The translations under genes were made by a program, and so were the position numbers. The notes under the pieces were generated by a model. That model ran no database searches, was not told the DNA's origin, and saw nothing but the letters and a program-made list of their open reading frames with translations. Of a DNA stretch of 64,000 bases, positions 7,886 to 16,681 are shown in pieces. Position 1 is the first letter of the stretch; each line of letters starts with the position of its first letter. The stretch is from Okibacterium fritillariae (GTDB taxonomy: Bacteria; Actinomycetota; Actinomycetes; Actinomycetales; Microbacteriaceae), in contig NZ_FUZP01000001.1 in assembly GCF_900167575.1 (NCBI RefSeq), positions 1,240,001 to 1,304,000 on the forward strand. Direction: 5' to 3'.

Positions 7886-10807
7886 GTGACTTCCGCCGAG
7901 CCAGACCCCACCGAAACCGTGCCCGACGAGCCGATCGACCCTCGCCCCGCTAGTTCGACAGGTGTCGATGGCGAGTTTGGTGCCGGTGAGGCGAAGAAGA
8001 CACCGCCGCGCAAGACGCCCGCCCGGGCCGCGGGGGCGACAACGAAGGCCACGGCGTCGAAGGCCGCCGCCACCGACACCGCTGCCGACGGGCAGAGCGA
8101 GGGCGAGTCGACGGGATCGACCTCCTCTCCCTCAGCGCCCGCGGTGAAAAAGCCGGCGGCACGGCGCACGACGGCCAAGAAGGCGCCCGCGAGTGCCGCA
8201 TCCGACGATGCCTCGACATTGGGGGACGATGCATCTCTGCCCGCTGGTGCTACGCCGGAGGCCGAGTCGACCGCGGATGCTCGCAAGCCCGCTCGCAAGC
8301 CCGCTGCTCGGACGAGCACCGCCCGCTCGACGCCCGCCCGCACGGCGGGAACGCGATCGACGGCGGCCAAGAGTTCCGCCACCAAGACCTCGGGCGCGAA
8401 GACTGCAGCGCCGAAAGCATCCCCGGCCGGTGAGGGCACGCCGGCGGCTGACTCAGCGCCGACCGTCGACTCGACGACGTCGGTCGACGAAGCGACGGGC
8501 ACGCCGTCGACGACCCCCAAGCGCACGGTGTCCAAGACGACGACCCCCCGCACGACAAAGCCCCGGGCGACAGCCTCCACGACGGCAACCGCAAAGACGC
8601 CGACCACGAAGACGACGGCCGCCAAGACAACGGCCGCCAAGACGACTGCTGCGAAGACGACTGCCGCGAAGACGGCTGCGGCGCGGCGTGCTGCCGCACA
8701 ATCGGCCGACACGCCGACTGACGGTGCCGAGGGCAGCACGCAACCGGATGCGCCCACCACCGCCCGCGCGACGACGTCGCGGTCGACCAGCACTCGTGCG
8801 CAGAGCTCCGCGGCGCCGGAAACCCCCGATGAGTCGGCAGCTTCCTCCGCCGAATCCACCCCGAGCGTTTCGGCGCCCAGTGCCGGCGCGGCCGAGCAGG
8901 AGGCGACATCGGAGCCCGCCGTCCGTCAGGATGCGGATGGCACCGCGGCCGACGAGCGTCCGCAGAAGCCCGTGCTCGCCGCATCCGATGCCGCGCCGAC
9001 GGCGATTTTGTCGAGCCCGGCACCCACCCTCCCATCGGCCCCACCCGCGCCGCCGAAACCGCAGCTCTCGGCGAGCGAAGCCGCCGAGTTGTTCGCGGCG
9101 GCACCCGAACCGGCCGCTCCGCACTACCGCCGTTCGAGCCCTCCGCCCGCCCCGGCCGACGCCCCTGCGGACGATGTGACGCGCCCGGTCTGGCAGCAGC
9201 CGACCTCGCTGCTGCCGACGGTATCCCCGGCCGACGAGCCGGCCCCGTCCATCACCACGCCGGGCGATGACGCCAGCGGGTCTCGTGCGAACGATCCCAC
9301 AGAGATCCTCGACCTCTCGAAGACATCGAGCGTGGGCGCAAGCCCCAGCCCGACGGCCGAGCCGGCCCGCCGCGTCGTGTTCTCGAAGAAGTGGCCCTTC
9401 ATCGCCCTCGTCGACCCGCAGGCGGAGAACGCCGTCAGCGACGGGGTCTCGGCGCACGCCGCCGCGTCGACCGATGGCGAGCCACATGTTCCCGGCGGCG
9501 CGCCCGGTGTCGGTGACGACGCTCGCGACACGAACCGCGAGGGCGCCGCAGACACCGCGATGTCCGCGCAACCTGTGACCGACGACGCCTTCGCCGCGCC
9601 CGGCGCCCACTCTCAGGCCGACGCTCCGGAGACGACCGAGTCCGAGATCGACCTCACCGACGAGGAGATCGCCGCGTTCGGCGCCGACCCCTCATGGGTC
9701 GACACCGAATCCCCGCTCGTGGAGGACGACTCGCGCGCCGAAAGGATCGATCCTCGTGACGATCAGCCGGACGGCGTCGCTGCTCTCTTCGGCGCGGCCG
9801 AATCAGACCCCCGCGCCGGCGAGGCGATCACCCCCGCGGAGGCCGACGACGCTGACGCTTCTCCCTCCACAGACACGCTGTCGACAGCGGCCGCGGCCGA
9901 CGACGAGCAGGAGGCCGCGATCGACGCCATCGCGGTCGACGCGCCCGAGGCACACGCCACCCCGCTCGGCCTCATGGACTCCGCGGCGGCTCCCGCGTCG
10001 CTCGACGAGGAGCGCCGCGCGGCGGGCGCCCCGAGCTATGCCGCAGGATCGGGCGTGCTCAGCGTCAGCGGCCTGTCGAAGCGTTTCGGCGACACGGTCG
10101 CGGTCGACGGCATCGACCTCGAAGTCTCGGCGGGCTCGTTCTACGGCATCGTCGGGCCGAACGGTGCCGGCAAGACCACGACCCTGTCGATGATCACGGG
10201 CCTTTTGCGCCCCGACTCCGGCAGCATCACCATCAACGGCATCGACGTGTGGAAGGAGCCCGACGCCGCCAAGCGCAGCATCGGCGTGCTCCCCGACCAC
10301 CTCCGCCTCTTCGACCGGCTCACGGGCGCGCAACTGCTCTACTACTCGGGTGTGCTGCGCGGCATCGATGGCGCGACCGTCCGATCCCGGGTGGATGATC
10401 TCGCCAAGGCATTCGGTCTCGAAGACGCCCTGCACCGGCTCGTCACCGACTACTCGGCCGGCATGACGAAGAAGGTGGCCCTCGCCGCCGCCATGATCCA
10501 TTCACCGCGCATGCTCGTGCTCGACGAGCCCTTCGAGTCGGTCGACCCTGTGTCGGCCGCCAACGTCATTGAGATCCTGCAGAAGTACGTCGACCACGGC
10601 GGAACCGTCGTGCTCTCGAGCCACGGCATGGACCTCATCCAGCGCGTGTGCGATCACGTCGCCATCATCGTCAACGGCCAGGTTCTCGCACAGGGCTCGG
10701 TGGACGAGGTGCGCGGCACGGGCACGCTCGAAGAACGTTTCGTCGAACTCGCCGGTGGGCGCAAAGCCGCGGAGGGGATGGAATGGTTGCACAGCTTCTC
10801 CGACTAA
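7886..10807 (+). CDS. ABC transporter ATPase with a giant low-complexity N-terminal extension
   Basis: 973 residues. The ABC domain starts only at about residue 722: Walker A GPNGAGKTT (about 757-765), signature YSAGMTKK (about 858) and Walker B MLVLDEPFESVD (about 877), of the drug/lantibiotic-type two-component exporters. Residues 1-720 are low-complexity: up to 320 rich in Lys, Thr, Ala and Pro like a histone-H1 tail, including five tandem KTTAA-type units at 242-266, then acidic Ala/Asp/Pro-rich sequence. Codon bias in the tail matches the rest of the gene, arguing for a real translated region. A shorter product from an internal start cannot be excluded. The next gene is its permease, overlapping by 25 bp. 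Confidence 0.85.
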   Translation: MTSAEPDPTETVPDEPIDPRPASSTGVDGEFGAGEAKKTPPRKTPARAAGATTKATASKAAATDTAADGQSEGESTGSTSSPSAPAVKKPAARRTTAKKAPASAASDDASTLGDDASLPAGATPEAESTADARKPARKPAARTSTARSTPARTAGTRSTAAKSSATKTSGAKTAAPKASPAGEGTPAADSAPTVDSTTSVDEATGTPSTTPKRTVSKTTTPRTTKPRATASTTATAKTPTTKTTAAKTTAAKTTAAKTTAAKTAAARRAAAQSADTPTDGAEGSTQPDAPTTARATTSRSTSTRAQSSAAPETPDESAASSAESTPSVSAPSAGAAEQEATSEPAVRQDADGTAADERPQKPVLAASDAAPTAILSSPAPTLPSAPPAPPKPQLSASEAAELFAAAPEPAAPHYRRSSPPPAPADAPADDVTRPVWQQPTSLLPTVSPADEPAPSITTPGDDASGSRANDPTEILDLSKTSSVGASPSPTAEPARRVVFSKKWPFIALVDPQAENAVSDGVSAHAAASTDGEPHVPGGAPGVGDDARDTNREGAADTAMSAQPVTDDAFAAPGAHSQADAPETTESEIDLTDEEIAAFGADPSWVDTESPLVEDDSRAERIDPRDDQPDGVAALFGAAESDPRAGEAITPAEADDADASPSTDTLSTAAAADDEQEAAIDAIAVDAPEAHATPLGLMDSAAAPASLDEERRAAGAPSYAAGSGVLSVSGLSKRFGDTVAVDGIDLEVSAGSFYGIVGPNGAGKTTTLSMITGLLRPDSGSITINGIDVWKEPDAAKRSIGVLPDHLRLFDRLTGAQLLYYSGVLRGIDGATVRSRVDDLAKAFGLEDALHRLVTDYSAGMTKKVALAAAMIHSPRMLVLDEPFESVDPVSAANVIEILQKYVDHGGTVVLSSHGMDLIQRVCDHVAIIVNGQVLAQGSVDEVRGTGTLEERFVELAGGRKAAEGMEWLHSFSD
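8609..8683 (+). repeat. Five tandem 15-bp units encoding Lys-Thr-Thr-Ala-Ala
   Basis: Five in-frame 15-bp units (8609, 8624, 8639, 8654, 8669) encode KTTAA four times and KTAAA once. Third positions have drifted between units (ACG/ACA, ACG/ACT, GCC/GCT/GCG) while the peptide is nearly constant, suggesting selection on the protein sequence rather than fresh slippage. Confidence 0.8.
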
Positions 10808-12354
10808 GGCTCTCGATCTACGCCAACCTCGTGAAGCGGGGCGGCACCCAGGTGATCTGGATGCTGGTGGGTGGCGGCATCGGCGTCGCCATCATCTGGC
10901 TCACGAGCTTCGGCTTGGTGGCGCTGCGCGTCGCGCCGACCGAGTTCGCGCGCGACATCCTCGTCATCGGCGGATCGTTCGTGGTGCTCGGCTTCACGCT
11001 GCTGCCCGTCGTCTTCGGCGTCGACGACGCCCTCGACCCGCGCAAGTTCGTACTCTTCGGCGTTCCCAACCGCGTGCTGAGCCTCGGCCTCTACGCGGCG
11101 GCGCTCATCGGCGTGCCCTCGATCGTCATCGCCGTGCTCAGTTCGTTCACGGTCGTCACGTGGACGCGCGACGGTTTCACCCTCGTCATGGCCATTCTCG
11201 CGGCACTCATCGCGGTGCTGACCTGTGTGCTCGTCGCGCGCGTGATGACATCGGTCGCCACGTTATTGCTCGCCTCGCGCCGCTCGCGCGAATTCAGCGC
11301 CATCGTCGGGCTCGTGCTCGTGGTGCTCGTGGCCCCCGCCGCCATCTTCCTCTCGAGTGTCGACTGGTCCTCTGGCGGCGGCCCCGTGCTCTCCAACGCG
11401 GCCGATGTCGTCAGCTGGACGCCGTTCGGGGCGGTCTGGGCCGTGCCGGGTGACATCGCCTTGGGTCAGGCATCCAGCGGATTCCTGAAGCTCGTCATCG
11501 CCCTCGCCACCCTCGGTCTGCTGTGGCTCGCCTGGAGCGCACTCGTGGCGCGCATGCAGGTCACGGCCGACCGCCCGCCGGCCGTGCGCACATACTCGGG
11601 ACTCGGCTGGTTCGACCTCATGCCGGCCCGCCCGGGTGCCGTCATCGCCGCGCGGTCGATCACCTACTGGGGCCGCGACCCGCGCTACCTCGTGTCGCTC
11701 CTCGTCGTGCCGATCCTGCCGTTCATCATGATCGTGCCGCTCATCGTCGCCGGCGTTCCCGCCGCGCCGCTCGCCCTTCTGCCGCTGCCCATCATGTCGG
11801 TATTCCTCGGGTGGTCGCTGCACAACGATCTCGCTCACGATTCTTCGGCCATCTGGCTGCACGTCGCCTCGGGTGTGCGTGGCGCGGCCGACCGCCTCGG
11901 ACGCACATTCCCGGTTCTCCTCGTCGGCGTGCCGCTCATCATCGTCGGCTCGATGATCTCGATCGCCTTCTTCGGTGATTGGGATGCCCTGCCCTCCATG
12001 CTCGGCGTCACGACCAGCTTGCTCCTCACCGGCGTCGGCATCTCGAGTTACACGTCCGCACGCTTCCCGTATCCCGCGTCCGCGCCCGGCGACAGCCCGT
12101 TCCAGCAGCCGCAGTCCTCCGGGACGACGGGTGCCGTCGTGCAGTCCTTCTCGTTCCTCGGTTCGGTGCTGCTCACGGCACCGGCCCTATACTTCGCGGC
12201 CAGAGGCCTCTTCGACGGCGGCGACTACCCGCTCTACGCGCTCCTCGCCGGCGTCGGCATGGGCGTGATCGTGTTCGGCATCGGGGTCCTCGCCGGAGGG
12301 CGGGCCTTCAACAAGCGCGGACCCGAGATCATGGCGTTCGCGACGAGCGTCTGA
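10783..12354 (+). CDS. ABC transporter permease, multi-span membrane protein
   Basis: 523-residue protein with roughly 12 hydrophobic segments in two halves separated by a polar stretch near residues 250-290, which contains RPPAVRTYSGLGWFDLMPARPGA-type cytoplasmic sequence. It is the membrane partner of the ATPase encoded just upstream. ATG 10783 has GGAGGGG six bases before it and lies 25 bp inside the ATPase gene, so the two are translationally coupled. Size and architecture match two-component exporter permeases of actinobacteria whose substrate is unknown. Confidence 0.82.
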   Translation: MVAQLLRLRLSIYANLVKRGGTQVIWMLVGGGIGVAIIWLTSFGLVALRVAPTEFARDILVIGGSFVVLGFTLLPVVFGVDDALDPRKFVLFGVPNRVLSLGLYAAALIGVPSIVIAVLSSFTVVTWTRDGFTLVMAILAALIAVLTCVLVARVMTSVATLLLASRRSREFSAIVGLVLVVLVAPAAIFLSSVDWSSGGGPVLSNAADVVSWTPFGAVWAVPGDIALGQASSGFLKLVIALATLGLLWLAWSALVARMQVTADRPPAVRTYSGLGWFDLMPARPGAVIAARSITYWGRDPRYLVSLLVVPILPFIMIVPLIVAGVPAAPLALLPLPIMSVFLGWSLHNDLAHDSSAIWLHVASGVRGAADRLGRTFPVLLVGVPLIIVGSMISIAFFGDWDALPSMLGVTTSLLLTGVGISSYTSARFPYPASAPGDSPFQQPQSSGTTGAVVQSFSFLGSVLLTAPALYFAARGLFDGGDYPLYALLAGVGMGVIVFGIGVLAGGRAFNKRGPEIMAFATSV

Positions 12355-12356
12355 GT

Positions 12357-12400
12357 CACCAGCGCATCGCGCCCGCGCCACCAGCGTGGAGCGCCCGAGC
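12357..12400. repeat. Two-copy 22-bp direct repeat
   Basis: Adjacent 22-bp copies at 12357-12378 and 12379-12400 share 17 bases (CACCAGCG, four variable bases, GCGCCCG, one variable, GC). The first begins two bases after the permease stop and the second ends just before the DUF3039 -10 element. Confidence 0.6.
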
Positions 12401-12404
12401 GGAG

Positions 12405-12417
12405 TAAAATGAGGCGT
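12405..12417 (+). promoter_or_regulatory. -10 element TAAAAT of the DUF3039 gene
   Basis: TAAAAT at 12405-12410 lies seven bases before ATG 12418, which favours 12418 over the in-frame ATG at 12409 that overlaps the hexamer. Confidence 0.5.
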
Positions 12418-12705
12418 ATGAACGCACGCATGAGCACCCTCGACCCCCAGTCCATTCCCGACGGCGGTGGAACGGCCACGCTCGATCGTGAGCTCGAAGA
12501 GCTGCTGCGCAACGAAAGCCTCGACCCGGGCGACCACGAGCGTTTCTCGCACTACGTCCCGAAAGACAAGATCATGCAGTCGGCGCTCACGGGCAAACCC
12601 GTGCGTGCCCTGTGCGGCAAGAAGTGGACACCGGGGCGCGACCCCGAGAAGTTCCCCGTCTGCCCCACCTGCAAAGAGATCTACGAAAAGATGAAGAAGG
12701 ACTGA
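12418..12705 (+). CDS. DUF3039 family zinc-ribbon-like protein
   Basis: 95 residues. The family core RFSHYVPKDKIMQSALTGKPVRALCGKKW is followed by PVCPTCKEIYE; Cys of LCGKKW and the CPTC pair suggest a bound zinc. DUF3039 is an actinobacterial family of unknown function usually found near core metabolic genes, as here beside pncB and murI. The start at 12418 is chosen from the -10 spacing; ATG 12409 and ATG 12430 are in frame. No transmembrane segment. Confidence 0.85.
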   Translation: MNARMSTLDPQSIPDGGGTATLDRELEELLRNESLDPGDHERFSHYVPKDKIMQSALTGKPVRALCGKKWTPGRDPEKFPVCPTCKEIYEKMKKD

Positions 12706-12754
12706 CCCCGGCCAGCCGGCGACAGGTCAACGACGAGGGCGCACGCGGCGGGGG

Positions 12755-12850
12755 TTGCCGCGGGCGGAGTCAGCCGCCACGGGACTGCCGCGGGCGGAAG
12801 CTGCCGCCGATGGAGCCAGCCGCCACGGGGCTGACGACGACAGCGACGAT
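12755..12850. repeat. Degenerate 15-16 bp tandem units in the DUF3039/pncB gap
   Basis: The convergent gap contains about five 15-16 bp units alternating TGCCGCGGGCGGA (12756-12768 and 12786-12798, 30 bp apart) with AGCCGCCACGGG (12772-12783 and 12818-12829) and a CTGCCGCCGATGG variant. The units can pair with one another as RNA, so bidirectional termination is possible. Confidence 0.55.
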
Positions 12851-12858
12851 GGGCCCCG

Positions 12859-14184
12859 CTACTCCAGGATCGTTTCGAGCACGGGCTCTCCGCGGCTGAG
12901 CCGGAGCGCTCCGAGCGGGAGCTCGGCGACAGCCGATTCACGGTGTGCTCGGGCCGCACGCGTGCCGTCGGCGCCCAGATAGCGCTCGTCGGCCACCCCG
13001 TCGGTCACGAGCGGGACGATGAGACCACGCTCCGACGCATCCCGGGTCTCGAAGGCGCGTTCGCGCGGCTCGGAGCCCAAGACGCGCACCACCTCGGCAG
13101 ACGCCTTGCCCGCGGCATCCAAGCGGCGCACGGCGCTCTTGCGGCCGCCGCGCGAGACCTTGCCCGCCGAGGCCTTCGCGACGGGCGTCCACTCCTCGGA
13201 GTCGTCGTCTCGCCGAGCCACCAGCTTGTAGACCATGCTGGCCGCGGGCGAGCCCGACCCGGTGACGAGCGACGTGCCCACACCGAACGAGTCGACGGGA
13301 GACGGCGACAGCGCCGCGATCGTGAACTCGTCGAGGTCATTGGTCACCGTGATCTTCGTGTTGCGGGCGCCCAGGGCGTCGAGCTGCTGCCGCACCTCGG
13401 ACACCAGCACGGGCAGATCGCCCGAATCGAGGCGCACGGCCCCCAGCTCGGTACCGGCGACCCGCACGGCCGTCTCGACACCCTTCTGCACGTCATACGT
13501 GTCCACCAGCAACGTCGTGGACGGCCCGAGGGCATCGACCTGGGCGCGGAAAGCTTCTTCCTCGCTGTCGTGCAGCAGCGTGAATGCGTGCGCGGCCGTT
13601 CCCATCGTCGGGACGCCCCAACGCAGACCCGCCTCGAGGTTGCTCGTGGCCCCGAACCCGGCGATATACGCCGCGCGGGAAGCCGCGATGGCCGCCTCTT
13701 CATTGGCGCGTCGCGACCCCATCTCGGCGAGCGGACGCCCGGCGGCGGCCGTCACCATGCGCGTGGCCGCATTGGCGACAGCACTGTCGAAGTTGAGCAC
13801 GCTGAGCGCCAACGTCTCGAGCAGCACGCCCTCGGCGAAGGATGCTTCGACCGTGAGCAGCGGCGAGTTCGGGAAGTAGACCTCACCCTCGCGGTATCCG
13901 TCGATCGACCCCGAGAAGCGGTAGTCGGCAAGCCAGTCGAGCGTTCGCTCGGACACGACGCGCTCGGCGCGCAACCACTCGAGCTCGCGGTCGCCGAAGC
14001 GCAGATCGGCTATGAGGCTGAGCAGGCGACCCGTTCCCGCCACGATGCCGTAGCGGCGCGCACCCGGAAGCCGCCGGGCGAAGACCTCGAACAGGCAGCG
14101 CCGGTGCGCTGTGCCGTCTCGCAGGGCGGCGTCGATCATGGTCAATTCGTAGCGGTCGGTGTGCAGTGCCGTCGATGTGCTCAC
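12859..14184 (-). CDS. pncB: Nicotinate phosphoribosyltransferase
   Basis: 441-residue cytosolic enzyme that joins nicotinate and PRPP to give nicotinate mononucleotide in NAD salvage. The N-terminus [16 protein letters not shown] is the family signature; [36 protein letters not shown] (phosphorylatable His region) and VRLDSGDL (substrate-binding Asp) follow in the expected order. Length is typical of the short bacterial form. GTG 14184 lies six bases after a TAGGCT -10 on the minus strand, implying a leaderless transcript. It diverges from murI with only 36 bp between starts. Confidence 0.95.
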   Translation of the reverse strand: MSTSTALHTDRYELTMIDAALRDGTAHRRCLFEVFARRLPGARRYGIVAGTGRLLSLIADLRFGDRELEWLRAERVVSERTLDWLADYRFSGSIDGYREGEVYFPNSPLLTVEASFAEGVLLETLALSVLNFDSAVANAATRMVTAAAGRPLAEMGSRRANEEAAIAASRAAYIAGFGATSNLEAGLRWGVPTMGTAAHAFTLLHDSEEEAFRAQVDALGPSTTLLVDTYDVQKGVETAVRVAGTELGAVRLDSGDLPVLVSEVRQQLDALGARNTKITVTNDLDEFTIAALSPSPVDSFGVGTSLVTGSGSPAASMVYKLVARRDDDSEEWTPVAKASAGKVSRGGRKSAVRRLDAAGKASAEVVRVLGSEPRERAFETRDASERGLIVPLVTDGVADERYLGADGTRAARAHRESAVAELPLGALRLSRGEPVLETILE

Positions 14185-14220
14185 GGTTCTAGCCTAAACC
14201 GACGGGTAGGCTGGGGGATC
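14185..14220. promoter_or_regulatory. Compact divergent pncB/murI promoters
   Basis: Between the two start codons lie two outward TAGGCT elements: minus strand at 14191-14196, six bases from the pncB GTG, and plus strand at 14207-14212, eight bases from the murI GTG. The -35 region of each would fall within the other gene's start, so the two promoters physically overlap and may exclude each other. Confidence 0.55.
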
Positions 14221-15132
14221 GTGAGCGACGCACCTATCGGCATCTTCGATTCGGGAGTCGGCGGGTTGACCGTCGCCCGGGCCATTCAAGACCAGCTGCC
14301 GAACGAAGAGATCCTCTACATCGGCGACACGGCGCGTTCGCCCTATGGCCCCAAACCCATCGCCGACGTGCGGCGCTACTCGCTCGAGGTGCTCGACGAT
14401 CTCGTGGCGCAGGGCGTGAAGATGCTCGTCATCGCCTGCAATACGGCGTCGGCCGCGGTGCTGCGCGACGCCCGCGAGCGATACGACGTGCCCGTGGTCG
14501 AGGTCATCCAGCCCGCCGTGCGCACGGCCGTGAGCGTCACCCGCAACCGCCGCATCGGCGTGATCGGCACCGAGGGCACCATCAACTCCCGCGCCTATGA
14601 GGATGCCTTCGCCGCCGCGCCCGACCTGACGCTCTTCACTCAGGCATGCCCCCGCTTCGTCGAGTTCGTCGAATCCGGCGTGACCTCGGGCAGCGAAGTG
14701 CTGGGCGTCGCCGAGCACTACCTCGAACCGTTGCGCCACGCGGGCATCGACACCCTGGTGCTCGGATGCACGCACTACCCCTTCTTGAAGGGCGCCATCA
14801 GCTACGTGATGGGCCCGAGCGTCACGCTCGTCTCGAGCGACACCGAAACGGCCAACGACGTCTACCGTCAGCTCGTCTCGCGCGGGCTCGAGCGCCACGA
14901 GCCCGCCGCCCCCGAACATCACTACGAGGCCACCGGCCAGAGCGAAGAAGAGTTCCTGCGGCTCGCACACCGCCTCATCGGCCGTGAAATCCAGCGCGTC
15001 GACCTCGTGCAGACGGGCGTCATCGACGTGCGCGGCTTGGCCGAAGCAACCGCCGCACCGGCCGAGAGCGCCGGGCCCGCAGCATCCGCACCCCCTGTTT
15101 CGACCCGCACAACCCCCGAGGAGACCCCGTGA
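14221..15132 (+). CDS. murI: Glutamate racemase
   Basis: 303-residue enzyme converting L- to D-glutamate for peptidoglycan. It begins with the hallmark [16 protein letters not shown] and has both catalytic cysteines, in [10 protein letters not shown] (about residue 73) and LGCTHYPFL (about 183). The C-terminal 30 residues are a Pro/Ala-rich tail beyond the usual fold. GTG at 14221 is a leaderless or very short-leader start. The stop overlaps the rph start by four bases (GTGA), giving a murI-rph-rdgB operon as in many actinobacteria. Confidence 0.96.
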   Translation: MSDAPIGIFDSGVGGLTVARAIQDQLPNEEILYIGDTARSPYGPKPIADVRRYSLEVLDDLVAQGVKMLVIACNTASAAVLRDARERYDVPVVEVIQPAVRTAVSVTRNRRIGVIGTEGTINSRAYEDAFAAAPDLTLFTQACPRFVEFVESGVTSGSEVLGVAEHYLEPLRHAGIDTLVLGCTHYPFLKGAISYVMGPSVTLVSSDTETANDVYRQLVSRGLERHEPAAPEHHYEATGQSEEEFLRLAHRLIGREIQRVDLVQTGVIDVRGLAEATAAPAESAGPAASAPPVSTRTTPEETP

Positions 15133-15920
15133 CCGAGAAGACCCGTGCCGACGGACGCGCAGCCGACGACCTGCGCACCGTGACCATCGAACGTGGATGG
15201 AGCGACCAGGCCGAGGGGTCGGCGCTCGTCTCTTTCGGCAAGACCAAGGTGCTGTGCACCGCTTCGTTCACGAACGGCGTTCCCCGCTGGCTGGCGGGCA
15301 AGGGCAAGGGCTGGGTCACGGCCGAGTACTCGATGCTGCCGCGCTCGACCAACAGCCGCATGGACCGCGAATCGGTCAAGGGCAAGATCGGCGGCCGCAC
15401 GCACGAGATCTCGCGCCTCATCGGCCGCAGCCTGCGCGCCGTCATCGACATGAAGTCCCTCGGCGAGAACACCATCGTCATCGACTGCGATGTGCTGCAG
15501 GCCGACGGTGGAACCCGCACAGCCGCCATCACGGGCGCTTATGTGGCCCTCGCCGACGCCATCGAATGGGCGCGCACCAAGAAGTACATCGGCCAGAAGG
15601 CCACGCCTCTCATCGACAGCGTGTCGGCCGTCTCGGTGGGCATCATCGACGGCGAGCCCATGCTCGACCTGGCCTACGTCGAGGACGTCCGCGCCGAGAC
15701 CGACATGAACGTCGTCGTCACGGGCCGCGGCCTCTTCGTCGAGGTGCAGGGCACGGCCGAGGGTGCGCCGTTCGACCGCGCCGAGCTCAACGCGCTGCTC
15801 GACCTCGCCCTCGCGGGTGCCGTCGACCTGGCCGAGATCCAGACCACGGCCCTGACCAACGCGGATGGCTCGGGCCCCGCCATCGCCGGCAGCACCGCCG
15901 TCAGCTACACGGGCGTGTGA
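15129..15920 (+). CDS. rph: Ribonuclease PH
   Basis: 263-residue phosphorolytic 3'-5' exoribonuclease that trims tRNA 3' ends; forms a hexameric ring. The family signature is clear: [18 protein letters not shown] near residues 30-47, the [10 protein letters not shown] segment, [32 protein letters not shown] and DLDYVED-like [17 protein letters not shown]. Full length, translationally coupled to murI and to rdgB by GTGA overlaps. Confidence 0.96.
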   Translation: MTEKTRADGRAADDLRTVTIERGWSDQAEGSALVSFGKTKVLCTASFTNGVPRWLAGKGKGWVTAEYSMLPRSTNSRMDRESVKGKIGGRTHEISRLIGRSLRAVIDMKSLGENTIVIDCDVLQADGGTRTAAITGAYVALADAIEWARTKKYIGQKATPLIDSVSAVSVGIIDGEPMLDLAYVEDVRAETDMNVVVTGRGLFVEVQGTAEGAPFDRAELNALLDLALAGAVDLAEIQTTALTNADGSGPAIAGSTAVSYTGV

Positions 15921-16543
15921 CGATGGCGCTCGAGATCGTCCTGGCGACGCATAACGCCCATAAGGTCGAGGAGTTCCAGCGCATCCTGTCGCGGGATGTG
16001 CCGTCGGTGCGCGTCGTGGCCTACGACGGTCCCGAGCCCGTCGAGGACGGCGTGTCCTTCGCGGAGAACGCCCTCATCAAGGCCCGCGCGGCCGCCGCTC
16101 ACACGGGGCTCGTGGCGCTGGCCGACGACTCGGGCATCGCGGTCGACATCCTGGGCGGCTCGCCCGGCATCTTCTCGGCGCGCTGGGCCGGTCACGCGCA
16201 CGACTCGGCGGCGAACCTCGCGCTGCTGCTCGATCAATTGGGCGATGTGCGCGCCGAGCACCGGCGCGCACACTTCTCGTGCGCCATCGCGCTCGTCGTG
16301 CCCGAGGGCCACCCGGCCGGCGCCTCGGAGGAGGTCGTGGTGGGGGAGTGGCATGGGTCGCTCACGACGAGCCCGCGCGGCGACAACGGCTTCGGCTACG
16401 ACCCGATCTTCGTGCCCGACGGCAGCGAGCTGACGGCTGCCGAGCTCTCGCCCGCCGCGAAGAACGACGTCAGCCACCGCGCGCTGGCCTTCGCCCAGAT
16501 CGTTCCCGCACTGTCGATCGTGGCGGCCGCCGAAACCGCCTGA
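15917..16543 (+). CDS. rdgB: RdgB/HAM1 family non-canonical purine NTP pyrophosphatase
   Basis: 208-residue enzyme hydrolysing dITP, XTP and ITP to monophosphates, preventing mutagenic incorporation. The start [12 protein letters not shown] is the HAM1 signature; [24 protein letters not shown] carries the catalytic Asp and substrate loop, and [11 protein letters not shown] and SHRALAF complete the fold. GTG 15917 overlaps the rph stop by four bases like the preceding pair; ATG 15923 is two codons inside and equally possible. About 138 bp of non-coding sequence follow. Confidence 0.94.
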   Translation: MTMALEIVLATHNAHKVEEFQRILSRDVPSVRVVAYDGPEPVEDGVSFAENALIKARAAAAHTGLVALADDSGIAVDILGGSPGIFSARWAGHAHDSAANLALLLDQLGDVRAEHRRAHFSCAIALVVPEGHPAGASEEVVVGEWHGSLTTSPRGDNGFGYDPIFVPDGSELTAAELSPAAKNDVSHRALAFAQIVPALSIVAAAETA

Positions 16544-16606
16544 ACCTCGTCGCCAGACCGGTGAGCGCCGGCCTCGGAGGCTGCCGTGGGAATACCCCGT
16601 GCGGGT

Positions 16607-16625
16607 AATGAGAACCGGCATCATT
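16607..16625 (+). promoter_or_regulatory. Possible Zur-like operator upstream of the CDF exporter
   Basis: AATGA and TCATT form an inverted repeat with a nine-base centre (16607-16611, 16621-16625), about 57 bp before the start. The inner TGAnAA and TCA resemble half of the actinobacterial Zur box, but only about half of the 15 positions match. Confidence 0.25.
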
Positions 16626-16681
16626 CCTATCAAGCGGCGCAGCTTGTCTCGCGTGTGCGCGGCGCTTACGGTGGAAGAATC

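Noticed and set aside
14221-14221. Programmed frameshift or long leader for murI
   Set aside because: The upstream open frame is antisense to pncB; the murI signature begins at GTG 14221.
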